Assembly (NCBI RefSeq): GCF_025766255.1
Contig: NW_026516847.1
Location: forward strand, 1-64,000
Reading direction: 5' to 3'
DNA length: 64,000 nucleotides
DNA from: Zychaea mexicana
Lineage: Eukaryota; Mucoromycota; Mucoromycetes; Mucorales; Lichtheimiaceae
Position numbers and translations under genes: made by a program
Part shown: piece after piece, positions 30,944-41,419 of the stretch
Numbering within the stretch: the first letter of the stretch is position 1
How the letters are laid out: every line of letters starts with the position of its first letter
Notes under the pieces: generated by a model
Told to the model about the DNA's origin: nothing
What the model saw: the letters and a program-made list of their open reading frames with translations, nothing else
The model's database searches: none

Positions 30944-32885
30944 TCAATTGCTTCGAGTATCCATCTTGGTTTCCAGTCGATCAAGACGATCCACTAGTTC
31001 TGATAATACACGACCCACTTGAGACGACGGAGGTGAAGAAGAAGAAGAAGTTGTTGAGTCCACATCATGATCACCGTTACTGCTGCTACTTTGACTTCCG
31101 CTAGTTCTTCTGTTGGGTCTGTTGGCGGAAGAAGAAGAAAGCATACGCTTTTCGAGCCATTCAACACGGTTGCTGTATACTTGCAATTGTTGCTGCATAG
31201 CTTCACGCACATTTTTTCGAACCAACGCTTCAACCATGGAACTTGACGACTGTAATGTCTGAATCAACGACGAGCTGCGACGGATTTGATCGTCTAGTGT
31301 TGATTTGATCTGTCTAGTTTGCTCGATATTGTCATAGAGCAACTCAAACGGCTGCAAGAATTGTTGCTTCTTGGACAAAGCAGACGTCGTGGAGGCTGGC
31401 ACAGGCATAATAGCAGCAGTCATGGGACGCTGTTGCTGTTGATAATGCGAATGCTGCTGTTGTTGATGTTGGCTGTGTTGCTGGTGGAGGCTGTGGAGGT
31501 GAGGCGGATTGGTTATTGGCGTCTTGGGGAACGTTGCCGTGCGTAAATACTGAGGAGGACACCGTTGTTGCGAAGGAACGATGGGTGGACTAGGAAACTC
31601 GGTCTGGGGAGCTTGCCGTTGCCAGGGCGCTGCCGTGGCAGGCGGTTGTGCTCGTTTCTTGAGAATGCTAGTGGGAGTGTTGTTGTTGTTATTGCTGCTG
31701 CTACTACTACTGACAACCTTGCTCACACGATGCTGAGTGTGTTGCTGATGACGTTGTTGCAGCAATCCGCCGTTTTGCTTTGAAGCACGTGGATGCAAAG
31801 GCGCTGAACGAATGCTTGTAGCTTCTCCATTATGAGCATAGGACGGGGTGAAAATGGTGAGATTGGTGGGAGCCTTGTGATGCTGCTGGCCGGCGGAGCG
31901 TTTTAAAAGGAGCGACGAGGGTTTAGGAAGCTGCAAATGAGGATCTGTCATTGTCGTATGGACATCTTGCGGCGGAGAACGTGGCATAGATGACAGGCGG
32001 TTCCTGGTTTAAAAAAGGACAAGAGTGACACAGACCATGAGTTTTCAATGATGCACAAAGAAATATATATTATCCCCTCTCGCTCACTCGCTTGCTCCAC
32101 GGTCGATATACACCAGCACCACGAAACCCCCCTTTTTATTTTTATATGGCGATCCTTTATGTTCAAATTGAGGAATAAAAAGGGTTTTCTTGTTGCTCTC
32201 CTTACCTATTATCTGCCACATCGTCGCGACAAGGATCGTATGGGATGCTTTCGCCTGATGGTGGAGACAGGTGAATCACGGGGGACTGTGGCTCTTGTTT
32301 GATAGTCGCTGTTGCTTCTGAATCTGTTTCTGCTATTGCTGCAACTGTTGGTTGGAAGCGGTCGCGGCCGTCCAGCAGCCGTGTGGGCACGAATTCTTGT
32401 TCTTGATGAGTAATAGCAGCAGCAGCAGAAGTGGATGAGGTTGTTGACCATGATGTCGGCGCAGCTGACGTACGTAACTTTGCATGATGGCGTAATAACT
32501 CGGATGCTTTGCCATTCAATAACTCCTCCTCTGTCAGTTGGCACAGAGTGACAAGTGTATGGATGCTGAGGCTGTTTGCTATGGTTGCGACTGCTTGAGT
32601 CATCAAGTAGGAGCGTCCGGTGGACTGATCCTTGCAGAACCAGGCCGGGTGCTGCTCATACATGGTCGCTAATAGCTGTTTACTGCTTCTGCTGGTGTTG
32701 TTGTCATTGGCACTGAAAAACAGCGCGTCGAGATCCTCGAGACATAGAAAGTGGAAATGGGCATCCTTGTCGCTAGAAAAGGGCGGCGAGGTGAGCGGAG
32801 GTGTCAATGGTGTTGGAAAGAGATAGAGACAAAAGGGGGCCGGCGGTGAGCCGTATTCGCCAATGGTGAGGGTCCTGATTTTCAT
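30944..32885 (-). CDS. Unrecognised 579-aa Gln/Ser/His-rich protein
   Basis: I do not recognise this protein. Two exons (32206-32885 and 30944-32003) join in frame across a canonical intron (32004-32205, donor AG|GTAAGG, acceptor ACCAG|G). The N-terminal 150 residues look folded: KIRTLTIGEYGSPPAPF, HFHFLCLEDLDALFF, QHPAWFCKDQSTGRSYLMTQ and SIHTLVTLCQLTEEELLNG. Residues about 180-450 are low complexity (Ala/Ser, then His/Gln/Pro runs). Near residue 450-530 is a heptad-like helix (FELLYDNIEQTRQIKSTLDDQIRRS onward and EALVRKNVREAMQQQLQVYSNRVEWLEKRM in parts), so dimerisation is likely. The C-terminal SELVDRLDRLETKMDT is another short coiled coil. It could be a nuclear or regulatory protein, but there is no DNA-binding motif. 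Confidence 0.75.
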
Positions 32886-33850
32886 GTCGCGTTGTTCTAG
32901 TAGGTTTTGTTCAGGAGCTTTCCCGGGGGGGGGTGGTGGTGTTCGTAAGAAAACGGGGTTTTGAAAGAAAGAAAGAAAGAAAGAAAGGGAAAGAGAAGCG
33001 AGTGATGAAGAAGAATGGAAGCGAGAAAGAGAAAAAGAGGGAAGAAAGAAGTGAAAAAGGGGGGCAGAGATAGAAAGGAAATGGGATTTATTATTATTAC
33101 AATCGATCTACTCTATATTGAATGCATTATTGCGGGTTCCATGGGGCCATGTGCCACCATACCCGTAAACTGCTGGTTACGCACTTAAATGAACTATTTG
33201 GGCTGCCTGGCGCATATGCTTTCTTCTCCCCAACATTCTGCATCGTGCATGCACTCACTTTCTCTTGAGGGGACGAGCCTCCACTTTCGCGCGCGTCGCT
33301 CTTTTCCTGCTAACAAATGCTGCTTGTGGCGGGCTCTCTATGGAGTGGGTGGTGGTAGTAGCATCATGGCTCTTGAGATCAGAGATCTTGAAAGGTGCTC
33401 TCCTCTGCTCCTCCAGAGCCCGTGTATCGAATGGCGACTTGATATGTTTTTTATTGGATCAAATATGTGTCCTTCCTCTTTTCGCTTGTCCTCCACCTGC
33501 CACCGTCGTCTTCCATAGAAGCAAGCCCCCCCCGATCCAATATTCTCGACTGAGCGTAGAGTTAATTGGCAATTGGTGTTCTTTACTCCGTCGCACCCCA
33601 TTATTTGCTGTTAAATGAATTCTTTTCTTTGATTTGGTCGCGGCCACCACTCGCAAATGAGTTAACTTATCAACACTATTATTGCTATTGCTATTGCTAT
33701 TATTACTGCTTTTATTACATTGTTGACAAACGGCTGATAAACTTTCTTTTTTGGTTCGCCGCAACACAGAACATATCACATCGCACAAGGGGGAAATAGG
33801 CTATTCTAATTGCAGCAATGCGCGATATGCATCTTTAAATGAAGAAATGC
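32886..33850. other. Intergenic, promoter side of the 579-aa protein gene
   Basis: Contains a purine-rich tract with a (GAAA)n repeat (32963-32987), an ATT/GCT-rich patch (33673-33720) and the 3' flank of MEX67. No gene was recognised, and specifically no UBA-like coding exon for MEX67. Confidence 0.5.
32963..32987. repeat. (GAAA)n microsatellite
   Basis: About six GAAA units in a long purine-rich tract 80-100 bp upstream of the 32885 start codon. Confidence 0.9.
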
Positions 33851-36321
33851 TTATTCTGATCCCATCCGGCTAGCTATTGAGCAGTAGTCGCGCACATACA
33901 GCATATCCGACAGCACGGTATAGGGACTTCCAACCGCTGCTGCACTGTAATATGTAGACAATATGTTATTATTGAGTAGACCTAATTGAGAGCAATAGCA
34001 ACAAGAACACTTACGGTGACCCTGGCAATGCTGGCAGGAGGAGGAATGTGCGGTCGAACGAGTACGGCAACGGATTGTCGGCTACACAAAAATATATAAT
34101 AGCGCGTGTCAGAAATGACATTATGGAAAATCGCTTCCTGATCCCTTCCTTCCCCTTGCTCTTGCTGGTACCTTCTTTGAATTCTCCATACAACGCCACC
34201 TGTAGCACCCCATGCTGCCCCAGACGCTGCTGGAACGCATCCACCACAAAGTCCTTTGGCTGAGACAGATCGTGGATGGTCGTTGGTAGCTTTTGCAGCA
34301 CCGTGCCGATCATTTCAGGCCCAGAATACAAGTGCTTCGTGGAACCCTCTAAATAAGGTCGATTACCGACTCTCTGTTAGTATGATCTGCACAGAGCACA
34401 AGTACTCGCACTAAACCACTCTCGCTCAGCTGCTAGCCTTAGATAATACACACTCGATTTTTTCGCTAGATTCCTGTTCACGTCAGTCCAACTAATTTTG
34501 GCATCGTCGTCTTCCATCTGCCGCTGCTTTTGGCGCCCTCGGGCCTTCTTCACACTGCGCAGTTTTAATAATGTGCTGACCGAGAACGTGGCCGCTTGGT
34601 CATAGATCGCCACGAGCGCCGCCCGGTCTGTGTCAAACAACTGCAGAAACCTATTCCCTCTTTGTCAGTCATTCTTCTTTGCCGCCTTCCCGTCAAACTG
34701 CTTACCGCGTCAAGAAATCGTAGGCAGCTTTTTGGCTGTCTTGGTTGTCAAAAAAGTATGGGATCGATGCAAGAGGAAGCACTCTACGTGTCTTTTGGAT
34801 CAATTCTCTTTCTTCGTCAGACAGCGAAATCGGTACCCCGTCCAGTAACACCAAGGATGGGAACTGCTTTACGGCATTTCTATATAAAGTAAAGGCCAAT
34901 ATCCCTAATTAACCTTTTTTTGCTCCATTAACAACTTGACTCACTCTGGGAATGTACCTTATGTAGCCACGGCCATCGCCACGTTGCTTATATTCCGACT
35001 CCCGAACCGGATTGCCACGCAGAATGATTTCTCGCAGATGCTTGAGTTTGCCTGCCCCACATATAGCATCCAAACCGGAAAACGACGTAATCACATTATC
35101 CTCGAGCGACAGGTTCTGGATACTTGGAAGAAACTGCGTTAAGGTCGAAATCTGCTGGACATTTCGAAACCGGTTTTTGGCAAACGAAATAGATACGACG
35201 TTTTCAAACATTTCTCCTGCTAATTTCATCAATGCAGGACCCACGGTAGCAGATGCGTTATTGGCGCCGGGAGGTCGTATCTGTGCCTTTTTCAGAGTAG
35301 GATCTGAGGCCATATCGTCCAAGTTCAAGTAGTTTCCTTCGGCATTCCACCGGGAGCGTAAAAATTCACGCAAGGTATCAATTGTGGTGGTTGTCTTTGG
35401 TGTATTTGCTTTGGCTGCTGCGTTGCCAAAGACATCGGATGTTTGATTGAAAAGACGGATTTGCAGCTATTTATACATCGAATGACATCATTTTTGAGTA
35501 AGTACGCCGTCCATATATGCAGTTTAGACAAGGAAGCTTGTTTACCGGTTGTGTGCCAAAAATGTATCCGTTCAAGCGGGTGATGGCATGTGCGATCACA
35601 GGGCCATCCACACTGAGCAACATCTGTCCCTGATCAAACTGGACATCTAACGGTAGCCATTCCTTCTTGGATTTCTGCTGAAGATAAGGGACAACGTTGT
35701 TTTCTGAGCCCGGAACGAATCCGGCAACCTAATCATCGTCGCTCTAATTAGTTTGTCTACGCCACGGAGAAGGGGGTGTCATTATTGCAAGATATGACTT
35801 TTACCAAAATGTCAATTTTCTCAATTGGCTTATTTGACTGCTTTATCTGAACGTGCTGTGCTCTCTGCCTGCTATTATACGGCGAGCTTTTTTTTCAGAA
35901 AAACAAACCACGTATCGTTAATAAGCACACATACTTCTCTTCTGGAACCTGTCAAAATAATGATGCATATGTTCAAGTACACTCACAAGCGCTTTTTCTG
36001 TTTCTTCTTTCCAGTGCCACCCATGGTGACATCGTCGTCGTCATTCATTATAGAGCTAGCCTGCTGCTTGATCTCGGCAGGGCTCGTTGAAACAGTAACG
36101 GTCCGTCCAGGCTGTTGTGCTTTCGCAGCCAATGATCGTCTTTCTTTTCGTGTGGACGATCGTTTCATTGCGCCGCCTCCGGTACTGATCTCGGTCTTTT
36201 TGTTGCCATCGCCATTGATCGTTGACGTTTTTGTTATTGTAGACTCTAGCTTTTTCGGGATCGAGCCACCAAACATGGCCAGAAGGCCTCGAGGGGCTTG
36301 ATTCTGTTGATCTTTGTTCAT
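33851..36321 (-). CDS. MEX67: mRNA export factor Mex67/NXF1-like, without visible UBA domain
   Basis: Carries bulk mRNP through nuclear pores with an Mtr2/p15 partner. Nine exons on the minus strand (35987-36321, 35805-35862, 35546-35728, 34958-35466, 34706-34879, 34454-34650, 34172-34348, 34015-34081, 33851-33944) sum to 597 aa. The N-terminus is basic and disordered, with a KKKQKKRL patch. An RNP-type domain follows (IEKIDILVAGFVPGSE ... LNGYIFG). The LRR region includes VVSISFAKNRFRNV, SIQNLSLEDNVITSF and LREIILRGNPVRESEY, closing with FPSLVLLDG. The NTF2-like domain spans FLTRFLQLFDTDRAALVAIYDQAATFS to FDRTFLLLPALPGSP and SDMLYVRDYCS. The C-terminal UBA-like domain of Mex67/NXF1 is absent: translation stops about 12 residues after the last NTF2-like strand. 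The exon 6 donor (34454) was the least certain border. Confidence 0.92.
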
Positions 36322-38124
36322 TAGTTGGTTGTATGTCGGAGAAAGAGAAAGGGCTTATGTATCTACCAAGAAAAAAAAAATGTTTTTCTTGCATTGACCA
36401 TCAAATCAAAAGGTCAGCTGGCCAGCCCCAATCTGGAAAACTGACATGGCATATATAATCACCACACTTTCAACTGCTCATGTGTGTTTTGTATCTTGAA
36501 CATGTCAGTCGTAACTTTAAGCAACAAGCATAATACTGCCAGTGTAGTAGCACTGTCTGCTCTCGGCAGCCAACTCAATAGCATAAGTATTACTGCAAAA
36601 GGGCTAAATAAGCGAGAGGGGAGGCCTGGCAAGGTTGAAATTACTGGTATGGCTTTCTTTTGTTCATTACATGGTAGAGTACCACCAACTCTTGCTGTGT
36701 CTCCCTCCCGGACTCTTTACGTAGGGGTATGTATGCCTTCACCTATGAGAAGTGATGGCCTAACGCGTTATTTTTACTCTCTTATTCGCGTGTAGCTACT
36801 ATCTAATAGGCCACGTGTTACATTCTCTCACCAGCAAGGGCATGCATGGCTCACCAATATAGAGTGATGCGCAATCTATGGACTGTTCCGCTACAGCTAT
36901 ATATACTGCTGGTGCAACGACTAAATCAGCTCGTTCATATCTAAAGTAGCCTACTTTACCGGAGCATTCATCGATCATTAGTATGATTGATGGATTTTTG
37001 AATGCACAGCATGATGTGTACCTGTAGAAAAAGGCTTTCCCCAATCGCACTGCGTGTTTCGAGTTCCAGTCATGCCATCCATCCACAGCCGTACACGTCG
37101 CGGCTACTGTTGCTGCGTGATGAGTGGTAGTCCCTCTATGTTGTCATCCTCACGTTTTGTGTACAAGGAAATGGTGACATCTTTGGAGTTTAAGAAAGCC
37201 GATCTTGAGAGCGTCCGGGACAGCAAAAAATCCAGTTGCGCTACAGGGTTACATTATAGTCAAAAGGCCTGCGAAACATGCTTAAACCAGTCGACAATGC
37301 AGCAAAAGCAAAAGCGAGCGGTGCGAAGGTGCTTGGAGTGCAGGCCTAAGCACTTTAATGGACACCAAGGGATGCAAGTTCTCGAGCGAGGAAGAACAAA
37401 AGAAGAGGTGAGTGACGGTGGCGTTGAAAGGCGAAGCAACAAGCTGTTAATGTAGCTGACCGGATTGGCCTAAAAGAGTACCGCAAACGTATATTGACCG
37501 CGAACACAGAAAAGACATGCTCGTTGCTCGATTACGCAAAGCTGGCTCAGATCCGCGCTTTGTTTTGTCAAACCGTTGTATCCATTTCTGAGGAAATGGT
37601 GTGCTCCGCGATAAGTGATTACAGCGAGATGTAATATTACCAGCTGTGAAAATAAGCATAACGCGTCATATTATGAAATAGGCGACGACGCTCACATTAC
37701 ACTATTGCTGTGAAGCATTTGTAGATGCGGCGGGATACAATAAGTGTCGTAGTTTCTGTTTACGATTGATTATCTAGTACTTTTCCATCTTTTTCTCGGG
37801 TCCTCATCAACTCTACGTCTCTCTCCTTTGCAATTCTTTCTTCAATATTCAAAGGGCATTAGAAAGATGAATATGAGATTACCGAGGAGCGCTACTTCAC
37901 TTATGCTCAGTGTAGAGATGTGAAGATGAGATTAAATGTTTATTGAGAATTATGGTGCAGAAAATGACTGGTAAAATAGCATATGAATAACAAAAGCAAT
38001 ACAAAGAATGCGGTATATGAGAAAGGATGATCAAAGAATATGTAAACATCGTAGAAAGGGCGATGTTATGATATGAAAACTATGTAAAAGGACGAATAAG
38101 TATAAAGATAGCAATATAGCATTT
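36322..38124. other. Intergenic, no supported gene
   Basis: 1.8 kb between MEX67 and the ferric reductase. A 133-codon plus-strand frame (37054-37455) exists but has no motif, so I do not call it. The right end is AT-rich 3' flank. Confidence 0.5.
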
Positions 38125-40050
38125 CTAAAATTCAAATGTTTCGTGATGGAAATCAAACTTGTGTCTAGTAGCTTCGTTAATGATAGTGGTCATGAACGGA
38201 ACGGAGCCACAGGTGTGGACCCACACATTACGATGACCAACGATATTGGCAATTCGATCCAAGCATACGGGGATATTCGGTCGTTTGCCTTGAACGACTT
38301 TGCAATCCAGAGCCTCGGCGAGCTGCGCACACTTGGCATCATCTTGTTCGCGTGTCAGATGAATGGTCACGTTCAGTTGTACAGATGACGGGTATGCTCT
38401 ACAATGCGAGATATAGTCGACAAAGGGTTGCACTTCGTCTAATATAAAATATACGAAAAATGTTCACGGGTTAAATACGTAATTAGATTTAATATACACA
38501 GAAATAGCAGTAAAAACGAAAGAGATAGTGGATGGACCTACCAGCATTGATTGCTGACCAAATGAGAAATACTCGGCGTACCCGTGACTGATGATCAGGG
38601 CGTTCGATGCAGTCTTTAAGTACCGTCAAAGCTGGTGTGATACCAATGCCCAGAGCAAACAGTGCTACGGCCTTGTAATCGATATAATGTAAACGCGGGC
38701 CATAGGGTCCGTCAACTCGGAGATCGACTTTCTTTGGTTCGTCTCTAACGTTTTCCATGAGTTGTCGTGTACCGTCACCAAGGGTCTTTATATGTATAGA
38801 TGCAGCGCGTTCCTGGGATCCGGCGATGTCTCGATTATAGACATCAGACACGGTCATGGGGTACCAATCAAAACGCTGCTGTAGCCAGCCTTGCCATCCT
38901 CTTGTGTTGTCATCTTCTTTGCTGCCAGTCAGGAACGCCGTGAAAAAGTACTGGCCTGGCCGGAAAGATTTGAGCGGAGCATATGAGAATCTGGCGTGTA
39001 CGACCTTTTCGTTGTGCTGTTTGATGTCGATCAATTCGATTGGCTCACACCACGACTTGTATGACCGCAGCGCGCGGTCCAAGACCCATAGGATGCAGGT
39101 TGGATAAAAGAAGTATATACATGACCACTCATGCCACATGGCGCCAGCAGTGCCAACGACAAATCCGAGCAGATGCGAGTAGTAAAATGTGCGGAAATAG
39201 TTGCGTCGGATATAGTTGAATGACGTAAAAAAGAGAATCATATAGCCAACAGTGCTGACGGACCCAGAGAAGTATTCTTCATTGAACATAAAGGAATCGT
39301 ACCATTTCCCTGTGGCTGCGGCACCTTCCCACCTAAGAAGGGTAAAGAAGATATCAGTACGATCAAAACGTTGCTCATTAGCTACAAAATATCACAAGTC
39401 GTTTGAATAGCCCTAATTTGTTACCATCGATACACGATATGGAAGAACGTTTCGGCAAGACCGACACGAGCAACCCAGCGATGGAAAGGAATAAGCTGCT
39501 CAAATGTCATGCCGCACATACTGGTGATGATCGAGTTTCGAGTTCCAAGTGCGATGGCAAAGCTCCAGTTGGCCATACAGACATAGGCACCTCGACGATC
39601 TATAATCCCGGCGATCGGCCACTCGTATTCCTTGACTTCGGGGTGGAGCTTGAACGGGGCAAAGTAGCAAAAGATAACGTTGATGATGGAGAAGAGGGTC
39701 ATGCCAATAAGATGTTTTAAAGAGATCATGGTTGCGACATAGGGTATCGTTACGGTGTATTCCAAGGGTCGAAGGAAATCGTTGATAATTTGTAGAGGCG
39801 TGATGATTTTATCGTCGTCGTCGTCGTCGCTGTCGTCGTCTTTGTCGCCATCACGGCCAACATCATCGACCAGCAATTTGCGCCGTTTGCGATATCGATT
39901 TCGTCTTCGGGATCGTCGCCGAACCCATATTCTTATGAACTGGTCGGTCTGATAGAGCACGCAGTAGGAAAGAAATGCTGCCCAGCAGCAGAGTAAATAC
40001 AAGTAACCAGCCTTGTGAAAGTCTGTGAATGGGTGGAGCTCGCTTGGCAT
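38125..40050 (-). CDS. Ferric reductase transmembrane protein (FRE/NOX family)
   Basis: Moves electrons from NAD(P)H through FAD and two hemes across the membrane to reduce extracellular Fe(III). Three exons on the minus strand (39425-40050, 38542-39332, 38125-38438) give 576 aa. A bis-heme pattern is clear: His190/His204 and His262/His276, each pair 14 residues apart. The FAD domain has FRPGQYFF, but the usual HPFT motif reads YPMT (366-369). NAD(P)H-binding elements are VDGPYGP, GIGITPAL and VHTCGS, and the family C-terminus HHETFEF is present. A cytosolic-type insert (residues 44-81) is strongly basic, then acidic (Arg/Lys run, then DDDSDDDDDDK). An ATCAGATAA site lies 278 bp upstream. It is first (by position) of three same-strand genes with the small membrane protein and the siderophore transporter. 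Confidence 0.93.
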
Positions 40051-40579
40051 ATTTTGTATGCAGGGTCCTGTGTGTCTGTATGTCTGATGTTTGTTTGTGT
40101 GTGCAAGCCGTGTCTTTGTTAAGGAAAGGGGAAAAGTAAAGAGCAAAGAAGTTAAAAAACAGAAGAACTGCCATTGTTGTCATCCTTTTTGCGGTAATAC
40201 CGACAATTCCCCGCCATGCCTGCAAGCTCGTGAGACTTTGTTTTTTGGTTATTTTCTGGTTTCATGTGCGGTGGTGAACTCCCGGATAGCTCGTCAGATC
40301 TATTATTCACAAAAAGCACACACCGCCATCAGATAACTTTAATATTTTCTCCCCTCCCCACCCGTAAGCACAAGACACAAGACAGTAACTCTTTTCGGAT
40401 CGGATAACAAGACTGAGTTCATAATGAGAAACAAAGAGTTGCACACGGAAAAAAATTACAACGAAACCCGATGATGAGAGGAGGCTCTGATCAGCTGCTT
40501 TTTTTTATTCTGTGTATCTAATGTAGCCTTGTGCATATATTATGGACGTGCATACGTGCAAGCGCAATCAGTTCCCGGG
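40051..40579. promoter_or_regulatory. Ferric reductase promoter region
   Basis: 529 bp between the reductase ATG and the stop of the upstream same-strand gene. It contains the exact ATCAGATAA element at 40328-40336 and another GATAA at 40402-40406. Confidence 0.55.
40328..40336 (+). promoter_or_regulatory. ATCWGATAA iron-responsive GATA-factor site (ferric reductase promoter)
   Basis: The sequence ATCAGATAA matches the consensus ATCWGATAA bound by fungal iron-regulatory GATA repressors of the SreA/Urbs1 type (established knowledge). It lies 278 bp upstream of the reductase start. Function here is inferred from motif and context; an exact match is expected about once per 65 kb by chance. Confidence 0.5.
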
Positions 40580-41109
40580 TTAGTTTGTGCTTTGCTGAAC
40601 CGCGCCATAGTGAGGAGAAGTCCCATCGCCGCGGCGGTTGCTCTGGCTTTTGTGATACGCATCTTGGATAAGGGCAGCTTCTTCTCCACTTGGGTCATCA
40701 TTATCAGGCTTTTTATCGTCCCGATCAACGCAATCTTCCCATTTTCTCAGCGCATAACCGGTCAACCAGAGAAAGCTTGTGAGACCACACCCAACGTAAA
40801 AGAGCGTCCAATTCATCAATAGTGGAAAGTCATCAAAGATCCAGAATCGCTTTCCTGGAGGTAAAGGTACGTGCGGTGGTGCTCGGGGAGGTTCTCCATC
40901 GCCCGGTGGAGGTGGGCCACTCATCATGTCCTTTTGTAAAGAAGAATCAATACAGTTGTACACTATCATCGCATGATAAGAAAAAGGTTGAGCTGTCTAC
41001 ATACGGTATCTCCGGCTTCCACAACTGACGAGTGTAAAAGCAATAATGATGTGAAAAGGAAGAGTGATAGTAGGTATAAAGGACGAAGGGCTATTGTAGT
41101 AGTAAACAT
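40580..41109 (-). CDS. Small secreted or type I membrane protein, unknown function (151 aa)
   Basis: Two exons (41005-41109 and 40580-40930) join in frame to 151 aa. Exon 1 is almost entirely a signal peptide: a hydrophobic core LYLLSLFLFTSLLLL, then a probable cleavage site near VVEAG. Exon 2 begins with a Pro-rich stretch (MSGPPPPGDGEPPRAPPHVP), followed by a single hydrophobic segment (LLMNWTLFYVGCGLTSFLWL, residues about 75-95) and a polar acidic cytosolic tail with PHYGAV near the end. A one-span topology is expected. I do not recognise a family. It sits between a ferric reductase and a siderophore transporter on the same strand, 529 and 310 bp from them, so a role in iron uptake at the cell surface is a reasonable inference only. 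Confidence 0.8.
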
Positions 41110-41419
41110 GGTAAAATTATAAAAAAAATGTCGGGAAAAGAAACGATTCAGCGGATCTGAGCAACTTGAAGGTGGAATGTAAAGGAAAAACATGTAACGG
41201 ACGGACCCGCTGCTTTTTTTATTGGCTAGTGCAACACAGACGTCAAAATTTATATACATGCAAGCTAATGATGAAGTACTGGTACGTTTCATTGTATGAA
41301 GGAATCAATAGATGGGATTATAGTAAAGTAAATTTAAGTAATAGTAGAGGTGGATAATGCAGGAAGGGTAGTGTTTTCTTTTAGGTTTTATACATGTGTG
41401 ATATAATAATGTTAATCTT
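41110..41419. other. Short intergenic region in the iron cluster
   Basis: 310 bp between the transporter stop and the small protein's start; it must contain the small gene's promoter. No ATCWGATAA site was found in it. Confidence 0.5.

Noticed and set aside
37054..37455. 133-codon plus-strand open frame between MEX67 and the ferric reductase
   Set aside because: No recognisable domain, odd composition, and overlapping frames of similar size on the other strand. Not enough to call a gene.
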